DNA of 56,002 bases, from positions 1-56,002 of the forward strand of contig JALVTT010000015.1 in assembly GCA_027024025.1 (NCBI GenBank), read 5' to 3'. This document shows, one piece after another, positions 31,267-40,493 of this stretch (position 1 is the stretch's first letter; every line of letters starts with the position of its first letter). Made by a program: the position numbers and the translations under genes. The stretch is from Sedimenticola sp. GTDB lineage: Bacteria > Pseudomonadota > Gammaproteobacteria > Chromatiales > Chromatiaceae. The notes below the pieces were generated by a model that saw nothing but the letters and a program-made list of their open reading frames with translations, was not told the origin of the DNA and made no database searches.

Positions 31267-31869
31267 TCACCTTGCCCCGCGGGCGAGGGCGAGGTAGCGG
31301 CGGTGCAGTTCGTTCACGGCCTCCTGCAGCTGTCGTTCGCTGCCGGTGTTGAGAATGAGGTCATCGGCCAGGGCCTGCCGCTGTTCGCGGGTGGCCTGGG
31401 CCGCCAGGGCGGCCTGCGCCTCGGTCCGGCTGCAGTGGTCGCGCCGCATCAGGCGCTGGATCTGCAAGGACTCGGGGACATCCACCAGCAGCACCCGGTC
31501 CTGCCTCCATCCGCCGCCGCTCTCGACCAGCAGGGGGATGACCAGGATGACATAGGGGGCGTCGAGCCGGTCGAGACGTGTCTCCGCCTCGCGGCGGATG
31601 GCGGGATGCAGAATCGCCTCCAGGGCCTGGCGTTGCCGGGGATCTTCGAAGATCAGGGTGCGCAGCGCGCCGCGGTCGAGGCGGCCGTCCCGCCGTATCA
31701 CCCCGGGGCCGAAATGCGCCACGATCCGTTCCAGCGCGGGCCGGCCCGGCTCGACCAGCTCGCGGGCGATCAGATCGGTATCGATCACGGGCGCGCCCAG
31801 CGCCTGGAACAACCGGCTGACGGTGCTCTTGCCGCTGGCGATGCCGCCGGTCAGAGCGACTTTGAGCAT
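31267..31869 (-). CDS. coaE: Dephospho-CoA kinase
   Basis: MLKVALTGGIASGKSTVSRLFQALGAPVIDTDLIARELVEPG. Confidence 0.95.
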   Translation of the reverse strand: MLKVALTGGIASGKSTVSRLFQALGAPVIDTDLIARELVEPGRPALERIVAHFGPGVIRRDGRLDRGALRTLIFEDPRQRQALEAILHPAIRREAETRLDRLDAPYVILVIPLLVESGGGWRQDRVLLVDVPESLQIQRLMRRDHCSRTEAQAALAAQATREQRQALADDLILNTGSERQLQEAVNELHRRYLALARGAR

Positions 31870-31872
31870 GGC

Positions 31873-32763
31873 TCAGGCCAGCCCGGCCAGCTGCAGATAG
31901 GCCTGGTTGAGTTGCGCGCCCCAGAACAGGGCGATCAGGCCGCCCATGACCAGATAGGGGCCGAAGGGGATGGGGATCTGACGGTCACGGCCGCGCAGCA
32001 GGATCAGGGCCACGCCGATCAGCGCGCCGGACAGCGAGGCGAGCAGGATCACCAGGGGCAGCATCTGCCAGCCCAGCCAGGCCCCGAACAGCGCAAACAG
32101 CTTGAAGTCGCCATAGCCCATGCCCTCCCTGCCGGTCAGCAGGCGGAAGAGCTGGAACACCAGCCACAGGCTGAGATATCCCGCCACCGCGCCGATCACC
32201 GCGTCATGCAGGGCATCGGGGTTGTCCAGGTGGGTGAGCAGTCCCAGCCACAGCAGGGGCAGGGTGAGCTGATCGGGCAGCAGTTGCTCGTCGAAATCGA
32301 TCACCGCCAGGGCGATCAGGCCCCAGACCAGCAGGCACAGGGCCAGGGTGTGCCAGGAGACGCCGAAGCGGTACACCAGCGCCAGTGTCAGCAGTCCGGT
32401 GGCCAGTTCCACCAGGGGATAGCGCACGCCGATGGGCGCGCCGCACGCGCTGCAGCGGGCACGCAGCAGCAGCCAGCTCAGGACGGGGATGTTCTCCCAG
32501 GCGCGGATGGCGTGTCCGCAGGACGGGCAGTGCGAGCCGGGATGGATCAGAAAGTCCAGGCCGAACCAGCGGGAGACGGGCGCTTCCGCCGGCTCGCCCG
32601 CGGCCTCCTTGCAGGCGATCTCGAACTCGCGCTGCATCTGCCGCGGCAGGCGCAGGATCAGCACGTTCAGAAAGCTGCCGATGACCAGACCTAGAAGAAA
32701 TGCGAATACCAGGTAGAGGGTCTGCGGCAGTGCTGCCATGTCGGCGCCGATCAGCTCAGCCAA
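31873..32763 (-). CDS. pilD: Type IV prepilin peptidase/N-methyltransferase PilD
   Basis: GSFLNVLILRLP, CPSCGHAIRAWENIPVLSWLLLRARCSACGAPI, GMGYGDFKLFALFGAWLGW. Confidence 0.94.
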   Translation of the reverse strand: MAELIGADMAALPQTLYLVFAFLLGLVIGSFLNVLILRLPRQMQREFEIACKEAAGEPAEAPVSRWFGLDFLIHPGSHCPSCGHAIRAWENIPVLSWLLLRARCSACGAPIGVRYPLVELATGLLTLALVYRFGVSWHTLALCLLVWGLIALAVIDFDEQLLPDQLTLPLLWLGLLTHLDNPDALHDAVIGAVAGYLSLWLVFQLFRLLTGREGMGYGDFKLFALFGAWLGWQMLPLVILLASLSGALIGVALILLRGRDRQIPIPFGPYLVMGGLIALFWGAQLNQAYLQLAGLA

Positions 32764-34015
32764 CGACGGAGCCCATCTGGAAGATCGGTAGATACAGAGC
32801 TACCACCAGGCCACCAATCAGCGTACCCAGGATAATCATAATCATCGGTTCGAGCAGGCTGCTGAGGGCATCCACGGCGTTATCCACCTCTTCTTCATAG
32901 AAGTCAGCCACCTTGCCCAGCATCTCGTCCAAGGCCCCTGATTCCTCGCCTATGGATACCATTTGAATGACCATGTGCGGGAATAGATTTTGTTGTTTCA
33001 TTGCCAATTGCAAGGACTGTCCGGTGGCGACATCATCGCGCATGGCCAGAACCGCTTTTTCGTAAACCGCGCTGCCCGTAGCGCCGGCCACCGATTGCAG
33101 GGCCTCGACCAGGGGTACACCAGCTGCAAACATGGTCGCCGTGGTACGGCAGAACCGGGCAAGAGCCGCCTTGTGCATGATATTGCCAATCACGGGTGTC
33201 TTTAGCAGTAGCGTATCGATGATTTCCCGGAATTTGGCTGAACGTTTCCAGTAGTTGGCCGCGACCACGGCGCTGCCAACCATTATCAGGAGGATGGCCC
33301 ACCACCACTTGGCGACAAAGTCGGAAAGATTGATGACCACTTGGGTAAAGGCAGGCAGTTCCGCGCCGAATCCTTCGAACAGATCTTTGAATTGCGGGAC
33401 CACGAATATCATGATGATCGCGGTAATGATGATGGCAATCGAGATGACTGCAGCCGGGTAGAATAGAGCTTTCTTGATTTTTCCCTTGAGCGATTCGGTT
33501 TTTTCCTTGTAGGTTGCGATCTTATCCAACAGGGTTTCGAGTACGCCGGCCTGTTCGCCCGCATGCACCAGGCTACAGAAAAGTTCGTCAAAATAGAGCG
33601 GGTGTTTTCTCAAGGCATCGGTCAGAGTGCGGCCACCTTCGATGTCGTTCTTGATGTCAAGGATCATGTCCTGCATCGCAGGGTTGTTATGCCCACGGCC
33701 CACGATATCCATAGCCTGGACCAAAGGAACACCGGAGGTCATCATGGTGGCCAGTTGCCGGGAAAAGACAGCGATGTCACCCGCGGTAATTTTCTTTTTG
33801 CGGTTGCTGAATAGAGATGTCGCTTTTTTTCTCACCTTGATTGGGGTAATACCCTGACGCCGAAGCTCGGCCTTGGCCAAGGCTATGTTGGCGGTTCGGG
33901 TTTCTCCCTTTACTCTCTTGCCTTTTCGGTCGGTTCCTTCCCACACATAGACGTGGGCCTGGACCTTAGGACTCCTTTGCTTTTTTTTGATCGCTTTAGC
34001 CATAGCGGTATTCAA
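32756..34015 (-). CDS. pilC: Type IV pilus inner-membrane platform protein PilC
   Basis: GDIAVFSRQLATMMTSGVPLVQAMDIVGRGHNNPAMQ...LFCSLVHAGEQAGVLETLLDKIATYKEKTESLKGKIKKALFYPAAV; probable start MAKAIKKK near 34003. Confidence 0.95.
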   Translation of the reverse strand: MNTAMAKAIKKKQRSPKVQAHVYVWEGTDRKGKRVKGETRTANIALAKAELRRQGITPIKVRKKATSLFSNRKKKITAGDIAVFSRQLATMMTSGVPLVQAMDIVGRGHNNPAMQDMILDIKNDIEGGRTLTDALRKHPLYFDELFCSLVHAGEQAGVLETLLDKIATYKEKTESLKGKIKKALFYPAAVISIAIIITAIIMIFVVPQFKDLFEGFGAELPAFTQVVINLSDFVAKWWWAILLIMVGSAVVAANYWKRSAKFREIIDTLLLKTPVIGNIMHKAALARFCRTTATMFAAGVPLVEALQSVAGATGSAVYEKAVLAMRDDVATGQSLQLAMKQQNLFPHMVIQMVSIGEESGALDEMLGKVADFYEEEVDNAVDALSSLLEPMIMIILGTLIGGLVVALYLPIFQMGSVVG

Positions 34016-35730
34016 TCCTTGGTGACGCGGTTGAGTTCTTCCAAACTGGTAATGCCGGCCTTGACCTTGCGCAGGCCCGAGGCGCGTAGATCCTCGATGC
34101 CTTCGGCGTTGGCCTGCTCGCGCAGGCGCATGGCATCGGCGTTGTCCATGATCAGGCGCTCCATGTCCTCGCTAATGGGCATGACCTCGAACAGGCCGAC
34201 CCGGCCCTTGTAGCCATGGGTACATTTGTCACAACCCACGGCTTTGTAAACCTTCCAATCTCCTTCCAGGTCGGCCTCTGAGAACCCCTCCTTGAGCAAG
34301 GCTTCACGTGCCAGGTCGTCCGGCTGCTTGCAGTGTTCGCACAGGCGACGGGCCAGGCGCTGGGCCAGGATCAGGTTGACCGAGGAGGCGATGTTGAAGG
34401 CGGGGATGCCCATATTGGCCAGCCGGGTCAGGGTCTGGGGCGCGTCGTTGGTGTGCAGGGTGGAGAGCACCAGGTGACCGGTCTGGGCCGCCTTGACCGC
34501 GATCTCCGCAGTCTCCAGGTCACGGATCTCGCCCACCATGACGATGTCGGGGTCCTGGCGCAGAAAGGCGCGCAGCGCCTCGGCGAAGGTCAGCCCTGTC
34601 TTGGGGTTGACGTTGACCTGATTGATGCCGGGCACCTGGATCTCGACCGGATCCTCGGCGGTGGATATGTTGACTCCCTCTTCGTTCAGGATGTTGAGCG
34701 CGGTGTACAGGGTAACTGTTTTACCACTGCCGGTGGGGCCGGTGACGAGGATCATGCCATAAGGCTTCTTGATCGCGGAGAGGAAGGCCTCTTTCTGCGC
34801 CTCCTCGAAACCGAGGGCGTCCACGCCCACCTTGGCGGCCGAGGAGTCGAGGATGCGCAGCACCACCTTTTCGCCATACAGAGTGGGACAGGTGTTGACC
34901 CGGAAGTCGATGGAACGGTTGCGTGACAGGGCAAGTTTGATCCGCCCATCCTGGGGCACGCGCCGCTCGGCCGTATTGAGCCGCGCCATGACCTTCAAGC
35001 GGGCCGCCAAGCGCGGTCCCAGATTGATGGGCGGGGTGGCTGCTTCATGCAGGATACCGTCTTGTCGGAAACGGATCCGGTAATGCTTCTCGTATGGTTC
35101 GAAGTGGATATCCGAGGCGCCGCCGTTGATGGCGTCGAGCAGAATCTTGTTGACGTAGCGCACCACCGGTGCTTCATCCACGTCCAGGTTGGAGGCGTCC
35201 GGATTCTCCTGGCCCTCGTCCACGATATCGAGGTCAAGGTTTTCAAGGTCGGCATTGAGCATCTCGCTCATGGCCGCGTCCTGGGCCTCCAATGCGTTGT
35301 CCAGGGCGCGTTGCAGCTTGTGTTCCTCCACCAGGACTGCGTCGGTGGCCAGGCCAGTGTTGAACTTGATCTCGTCCAGGCCCAGGTGGTTGGTGGGGTC
35401 CGAGACGGCAAGGAACAGGCGTTTCCCGCGCTGGAACAGGGGGAGTGCGTGATGCTTGGTGAGCAGCTTTTCATCCACCAGCCTGACCGGCATCTGTTGG
35501 GGGTCCATGCTGTCTAGGTCAAATAGTGGCACGCCATATTGTCGGGATGCCGCACTGGCAACCGCAGTTGAATCGGCCAGCTCGTTTTGCACGAGGTAGG
35601 TCACCAGAGGTTGTCCCGTTTTCTGGGTTTCTTCTTGGGCCTTCAGTGCTGAAGCTTCATCGATCACGCCATCATCAATCAGATGTCTGAGAAACCCGCT
35701 AATCTGAAATATGTTTGGAGTGGAAGCCAT
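34012..35730 (-). CDS. pilB: Type IV pilus extension ATPase PilB
   Basis: ILVTGPTGSGKTVTLYTALNILN, RAFLRQDPDIVMVGEIRDLETAEIAVKAAQTGHLVLSTLHTND, CDKCTHGYKGRVGLFEV. Confidence 0.96.
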   Translation of the reverse strand: MASTPNIFQISGFLRHLIDDGVIDEASALKAQEETQKTGQPLVTYLVQNELADSTAVASAASRQYGVPLFDLDSMDPQQMPVRLVDEKLLTKHHALPLFQRGKRLFLAVSDPTNHLGLDEIKFNTGLATDAVLVEEHKLQRALDNALEAQDAAMSEMLNADLENLDLDIVDEGQENPDASNLDVDEAPVVRYVNKILLDAINGGASDIHFEPYEKHYRIRFRQDGILHEAATPPINLGPRLAARLKVMARLNTAERRVPQDGRIKLALSRNRSIDFRVNTCPTLYGEKVVLRILDSSAAKVGVDALGFEEAQKEAFLSAIKKPYGMILVTGPTGSGKTVTLYTALNILNEEGVNISTAEDPVEIQVPGINQVNVNPKTGLTFAEALRAFLRQDPDIVMVGEIRDLETAEIAVKAAQTGHLVLSTLHTNDAPQTLTRLANMGIPAFNIASSVNLILAQRLARRLCEHCKQPDDLAREALLKEGFSEADLEGDWKVYKAVGCDKCTHGYKGRVGLFEVMPISEDMERLIMDNADAMRLREQANAEGIEDLRASGLRKVKAGITSLEELNRVTKD

Positions 35731-35784
35731 AAGATGTTTGATGTCTTTGAGTCGGTCCGGATTAGCCCAAGTATATAGTGGAAT

Positions 35785-37755
35785 TCACTTTGCGTTGTGA
35801 GGCGGTTGGCGTCTTATTTGGGAATTAGGCGGTCTTTTCTTGGTCTGTTTCTGCAAGGCCTCGCGGATTTGGCGTGCCTTTTCTTCGTAGTCGGGCCTGA
35901 AGGGTGGCCAGATCTGCCTATGGTTTTTGAAGATGCGCCGCGCTTCCGCTCGGTCAAGTAGCTTCATCGCATGCTCAGGATAGTGCCGGGTGGCCAACTC
36001 GGCCACCATCAGCAATGTCAGATTAGCCGGGGGGTGTTTTTCCAATGCCCGGGTATATTGGTTTAGGGCCTCATTTGGCCGGTCCTGGGCCAGTGCCAGG
36101 CGGCCTTTCAGATAGCGGAACAATAATTTGGCGTCTGGGTATCCTTGGCAATAGGGGCCGTTATCAAGCTCGTCGAGGAAGCGCAGGGCGGCCTGACGCT
36201 CTTGGGCCGAGTGCTTTTTCCCAATCAGATCGAGTGAGAGTGCTTTAATCTGAGGTAGCGACTCGAGATCGCAATCAAGTAAGGCGATTTTTTTCTCGTA
36301 GCGCACAAAATCATCCTGTGTCACAGGGCCCAACGCCATTTTGGCTCGCAAGCGGATGGCCAGTAGAGACGCATTATTGGGGAGCCTGTGGATGGCGGCA
36401 TTCATGACCTGGAAAGCCTTGTCTTGCTGGCCATGGTTGAAGAGTAGCGCCGCATAGTCTCGCTGGGCCCTAGCCGAATAGGGTGCTTCTTGCGCCCAGA
36501 GGATGGTCATCAGATCAGGTTGGCCCCAGAGTTCGGCGCGCTGATGGGTAAGAAATCCCAACATCAGAGCTGGCGCCGATACAACGAGTGGCAATGTCTT
36601 GGTGGACAGCCGGCCTTGCAGTCTGAACAAAGCCAGGCCGAGCGGCATGAAGAAAAATGCGGCTGGCAGGTAGTTGCGATGTTCGAAATATAATTCCAGA
36701 CCAATGACACTTGACTCAATCAGGTGTCCAGCCAAGTAGAACAGAACCGCCAAGCTAAATAGGGGAAACCGGTAGCGGGCAGCCAAGGCGGTTGCGATCA
36801 GGCACAGTAGGCTCAATATCGCCCACAGGGTAGAGGGTGGATTGGTCAGGGTGGTCGATATAGGGATGTCGTCATGGTAGAGCCCCCCGGCGGAGATTTT
36901 GGGCAGGAGCAGTTGGTTGATATACATCCAGAGTATCCTGGGTTCGGTCAACAGTCGTTGTACCTGATTGAAGGGGCGAGTCGGCCATATATTGGGCGAG
37001 AAATCCAGCATGGAGATCAGGTAGATCAAGATCGCAAGGCTGGGCAGCCATAGAAATATCGCGCGGAAGGGCCAGGGTGGCTGAGCGGATCGTTCTGGCA
37101 GGCAGTATTCAATGACCAGGATCAGAAGGGGTAACAGGGCCGCGTTTTCCTTGCACAAGGTGCCGAGTAGGGTTCCGAGGCCCAGGCCGGCTGTCATCCA
37201 AAGATAGGCTCGAAGGGGCCTCGTGGCCAGTAACAGACGGCCGTGAAGATAGGCGGTGACGCCGCCCAGGCAGCACAATGCCGCGAGTAGCGTCATGCGT
37301 TGGATAATATAAAGGGTTGTGGATACGAATAGCGGATGCAACATCCACATTGCGGCGTTGAACACGGCCAACCGTTGGCTGGTGCGTTCCTCCCAACCCA
37401 GGCAACGGCCCAGTAGCAGGCCCGCCCAGGCCAACAGGCTGCCGTTGAGCAGGTGCAGCATCAGGTTGGTGTATTTGTAACTGCCGCTACTTTCGTTCCA
37501 AGTATTGTTGTCGATCAGGAAGGACAACATGGCCAGCGGACGACCAGTCGGCCCGGCGGCGCCCGAGAAGACGAATCGTCCCAGGCTGGCGCCATCGTGG
37601 ACACCGCCCATGGCCCCGAGTATCTCTAGATTGTGGATGTCATCGAGTAGAAAACCACCTGGTAGCCCCGGCCACAAGGCCCATAGGGCAAGCACCAGGG
37701 CGCACCACAGCGCGAGCGCTGGAAGGCGGGGATGGTTCGCGGTCATTGTGGCCAT
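35785..37755 (-). CDS. TMTC-like GT-C-fold membrane protein with C-terminal TPR region; candidate pilin/surface glycosyltransferase
   Basis: GGFLLDDIHNLE (acidic first-loop motif), GRPLAMLSFLIDNNTWN...YKYTNLMLHLLNGSLLAWAGLLL, HPLFVSTTLYIIQRMTLLAALCCLGGVTAYLHGR; multiple TM segments followed by helical repeats (LKGRLALAQDRPNEALNQYTRALEKHP). Start may be 37746. Confidence 0.65.
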   Translation of the reverse strand: MATMTANHPRLPALALWCALVLALWALWPGLPGGFLLDDIHNLEILGAMGGVHDGASLGRFVFSGAAGPTGRPLAMLSFLIDNNTWNESSGSYKYTNLMLHLLNGSLLAWAGLLLGRCLGWEERTSQRLAVFNAAMWMLHPLFVSTTLYIIQRMTLLAALCCLGGVTAYLHGRLLLATRPLRAYLWMTAGLGLGTLLGTLCKENAALLPLLILVIEYCLPERSAQPPWPFRAIFLWLPSLAILIYLISMLDFSPNIWPTRPFNQVQRLLTEPRILWMYINQLLLPKISAGGLYHDDIPISTTLTNPPSTLWAILSLLCLIATALAARYRFPLFSLAVLFYLAGHLIESSVIGLELYFEHRNYLPAAFFFMPLGLALFRLQGRLSTKTLPLVVSAPALMLGFLTHQRAELWGQPDLMTILWAQEAPYSARAQRDYAALLFNHGQQDKAFQVMNAAIHRLPNNASLLAIRLRAKMALGPVTQDDFVRYEKKIALLDCDLESLPQIKALSLDLIGKKHSAQERQAALRFLDELDNGPYCQGYPDAKLLFRYLKGRLALAQDRPNEALNQYTRALEKHPPANLTLLMVAELATRHYPEHAMKLLDRAEARRIFKNHRQIWPPFRPDYEEKARQIREALQKQTKKRPPNSQIRRQPPHNAK

Positions 37756-37756
37756 G

Positions 37757-37783
37757 TGAAAAAGCCCGCCGAAGCGGGCTTAA
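37757..37783 (-). terminator. Rho-independent terminator of pilA
   Basis: Minus strand AAGCCCGC-TTCG-GCGGGCTTTTTC. Confidence 0.8.
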
Positions 37784-37809
37784 TGTTAAGTATGGAAACC
37801 GGGATTAGG

Positions 37810-38247
37810 TCAGCGGCAGCCAGAGGGCAGATATTCGGCTGCCATCGTGGCGTTGCCCGCAGCGCAGGTCCACTTGATACCACCGGTGCTGGTGGTCGGG
37901 GTCAGCTTAACCTGCGCGCCAGATGCAACCTTGCCATTGTAGGTAATCGTGATTACACCATTGGCTCCAACGGATACGGCGCTGACGGCATTCCCCGTGA
38001 TGGTCCCAGAAATGCCAGCGACCGCGTTCGAGGTCGGCAGGGAACCCTGCGAGGAGTAGTATTCCGCCACGGCGGTCTTGGCGCCGGCGGCCAGGCTCAG
38101 GCCCTCGGCGACATGAGCCCGCTTCGCATAATTTTGGTAGGCCGGGATGGCGATCGCGGCCAGGATGGCGATGATCGCGACCACGATCATCAGTTCGATC
38201 AGGGTAAAGCCACCCTGTTTGCTGTTGAGCACCATGGGTTGTTTCAT
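37810..38247 (-). CDS. pilA: Type IV major pilin PilA
   Basis: MKQPMVLNSKQGGFTLIELMIVVAIIAILAAIAIPAYQNYAKRA...; two C-terminal Cys (WTCAAGNATMAAEYLPSGCR); RBS AAGGAGACGAATAATG. Confidence 0.96.
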   Translation of the reverse strand: MKQPMVLNSKQGGFTLIELMIVVAIIAILAAIAIPAYQNYAKRAHVAEGLSLAAGAKTAVAEYYSSQGSLPTSNAVAGISGTITGNAVSAVSVGANGVITITYNGKVASGAQVKLTPTTSTGGIKWTCAAGNATMAAEYLPSGCR

Positions 38248-38334
38248 TATTCGTCTCCTTGAGATTGACGTGAAGGTTTTAGGTTTGTGTTGAGTGATCA
38301 CAGTCGGGCTGTGGAATCTACAGTAAGGCATAAA

Positions 38335-38349
38335 GCAATCTGCGTGCCA
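38335..38349 (-). promoter_or_regulatory. Sigma54 (RpoN) promoter of pilA
   Basis: Minus strand TGGCACG-CAGA-TTGC matches the -24/-12 consensus; pilSR lie nearby. Confidence 0.85.
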
Positions 38350-38469
38350 GGTAGGAATTATCGCGATATTCTATATATGAATCATGTGCTTAGTGAACAA
38401 AATCATGCCTTCCTCGTTAAGGCTGGGTAGTCCCAACCAAGGGGCGCTATGACATGAATGGGCAGCGAC

Positions 38470-38484
38470 TGACAAAAATTGTCA
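38470..38484. promoter_or_regulatory. Perfect 15-bp palindrome TGACAA-AAA-TTGTCA in the pilA/GT-C divergent region
   Basis: Direct reading; 6 nt upstream of the likely ATG (38491) of the divergent gene and about 120 bp upstream of the pilA -24 box. Confidence 0.5.
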
Positions 38485-38490
38485 CTTTTT

Positions 38491-40482
38491 ATGGCGACCG
38501 GTAAGACGAGCCGGTTCGTCGTCCCAGAGATGGCGTCCGTCCTGCTTGCCCTGACGCTGACCGCCGTTTTTCTGACGCCGTTGCGCAGTCTGGATCTATG
38601 GTGGCATCTGGATAGCGGGCGCTGGATGCTGGCGCACGGGCGTTATCTGGGCGAGGAGGTACGTTCCTTCAGTCTGCCGGGGGCGGCCTGGCCCAATTTT
38701 TCCTGGCTGTTCCAGGTGCTGGTGGCCGGGGTTCAGGCGCTGGCCGGCTTCTGGGGACTGCTGGGGCTCAAGGCGCTGGTCTGGTGGGGCATCCTCTGGC
38801 TGCTGATGCGCAGCGCCCCGCGGGTCTCGCCCTGGGCCTGGCTGTTGACGGTGCTGGCGGTCAGCTGGCAGATCTTTCCGTCCATGCACCTGCGTCCGCA
38901 TCTGTTCGAGGGGCTGTTTCTCGCCGCCTCGGTCGGGCTGTTCCATCGTCCGGGGCTGCGTCACGCGGGCCTGTGGACCGCGCTGCTGGCGCTGTTGTGG
39001 GCGAATATGCATGCCTCGGCGGTGGTCGGCGCGGTCGCGCTGGCCCTGCATCTGTTGCTGCCTGAGTGGCGCCAGCCGGGGCCGGCCCTGCTGCGGCGCC
39101 TGCCGCTGGCCGCGTTGCCGGGCCTGCTGGTGTTCGCCACGCCCAATGGGCTGCAGATTCTGGATGTCCTGCACGCCCATGCCGGGGGCGAGTATCTGCA
39201 CACCTATATCCGTGAGTGGCTGGCCCCCCAGACCCTGCCGCCGCTGATGTTTGTGATCCTCGCGGGGATCGCCGCCTCGCTGTGGCTGCGGCGGCCGGTG
39301 CTGGCCCCGGCGGAGTTGTTTCTGGTGCTGGTGTTCTTGTTGATCGGGGGCGACAGCAAGCGCTTTCTGTATGAGCTGGGCCTGGTCCTGATCCGGCCCG
39401 GGGCCCTGTTGCTGGATGCCCTGTTGCGCCGGGTGGCGGGGCAGGGGCGTGTACGGGGCGGGTTGTTCGCCCTGCTGGTGTTGTTGGCGCTGGTCGGGAT
39501 CTACCGGCCCCCGCTGGCCCTGCACAGCCTGCGCCTGGCGGATTACCCCGTGCAGACCCGGTTGTATCCCGGGGTGGCCATGCCACTGCTGCGCCCGCTG
39601 CTGGGAGGTGACCGGCCCCTGCGGGTGTGGAACGCCTATGGCTGGGGCGGCTATCTGGGCTGGCAGGGGCGGGGGCGTCTGCTCATCTATATAGATGGGC
39701 GCACCCCGACCGTGTTCACCGAGGAGATGCTGCTGCAGGCCAGCCTGGCGCGGCACCGGCCCCGCCTGCTGCGGCGCCTGCTCAAGCGCTATGCGGTCGA
39801 CGCCCTGGTGCTGCGCATCGGGGGCGGGCTGCCTTTCCCGCCGGGCGATGCCGACTGGGTGCTGGTGGGCTTCGATTCGGTCTCGCTGGTGTATCTGCGT
39901 GGGGATCTGGCGCGTGCCCGGGGCTTGGCGCCCATCCGTTTCGATCCGCTGCGCCCCCGGCCGGTGCTGCCGCCCGCCGAGGCGGCCGGCCAGGTCGAGG
40001 CCCTGCGGACCCTGCTCGGGCGTTATCCCGATAACGCCCTGGCCTGGCGCCGCCTGGCCCAGTTGCTGGAAAACTGGCCCGGTGAGCCGGACCTGATACG
40101 CGAGCGGCGCGAGGCCTGGCGCCGTGCCCTGGCCCTGGACCCGGGGGATGTCCAGGCCGGCGTCGGCTTGGCCGGCATGCTGCTGGATGAGGGCGACAAG
40201 GTGACCGCGGGCAGAGTGCTCGAGTCCGTGCTGACGGCGGCCCGTGGACCGGATTTGACTGCCCAGGCGGTTCGGCTCGCCGGGCTGCTGCTGGCGCTCG
40301 ACCGGCCGCGACGGGCCCTGCAGGTGCTCTCGCCGGATGACAGCCGGGCGCATCAGGCCCTGGACAGGGATCCGCGGGTCTGGCGGCTGCGCGCCCGGGC
40401 TCTCGATCAATTGGGTGACCGGGCGCGGGCGGGCATGGCCCGGCGCATGGCGGAGCGCCTGATGCTGGATGGCCCGCGATAG
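38491..40482 (+). CDS. GT-C-like polytopic membrane protein of uncharacterised family with C-terminal TPR-like region
   Basis: SLDLWWHLDSGRWMLAHGRYLGEEVRSFSLPGAAWPNFSWLFQV first-loop motif; VWNAYGWGGYLGWQGRGRLLIYIDGRTPTVF; C-terminal YPDNALAWRRLAQLLENWPGEPDLIRERREAWRRALALDPGDVQAGVGLAGML. ORF track starts at TTG 38479. Confidence 0.6.
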   Translation: MATGKTSRFVVPEMASVLLALTLTAVFLTPLRSLDLWWHLDSGRWMLAHGRYLGEEVRSFSLPGAAWPNFSWLFQVLVAGVQALAGFWGLLGLKALVWWGILWLLMRSAPRVSPWAWLLTVLAVSWQIFPSMHLRPHLFEGLFLAASVGLFHRPGLRHAGLWTALLALLWANMHASAVVGAVALALHLLLPEWRQPGPALLRRLPLAALPGLLVFATPNGLQILDVLHAHAGGEYLHTYIREWLAPQTLPPLMFVILAGIAASLWLRRPVLAPAELFLVLVFLLIGGDSKRFLYELGLVLIRPGALLLDALLRRVAGQGRVRGGLFALLVLLALVGIYRPPLALHSLRLADYPVQTRLYPGVAMPLLRPLLGGDRPLRVWNAYGWGGYLGWQGRGRLLIYIDGRTPTVFTEEMLLQASLARHRPRLLRRLLKRYAVDALVLRIGGGLPFPPGDADWVLVGFDSVSLVYLRGDLARARGLAPIRFDPLRPRPVLPPAEAAGQVEALRTLLGRYPDNALAWRRLAQLLENWPGEPDLIRERREAWRRALALDPGDVQAGVGLAGMLLDEGDKVTAGRVLESVLTAARGPDLTAQAVRLAGLLLALDRPRRALQVLSPDDSRAHQALDRDPRVWRLRARALDQLGDRARAGMARRMAERLMLDGPR

Positions 40483-40493
40483 GCGGTGTTTGT

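Noticed and set aside
31111-32694. 527-aa plus-strand ORF opposite coaE/pilD
   Set aside because: Shadow ORF; Gln/Asp/Gly-rich with no domain, while the minus strand encodes CoaE and PilD.
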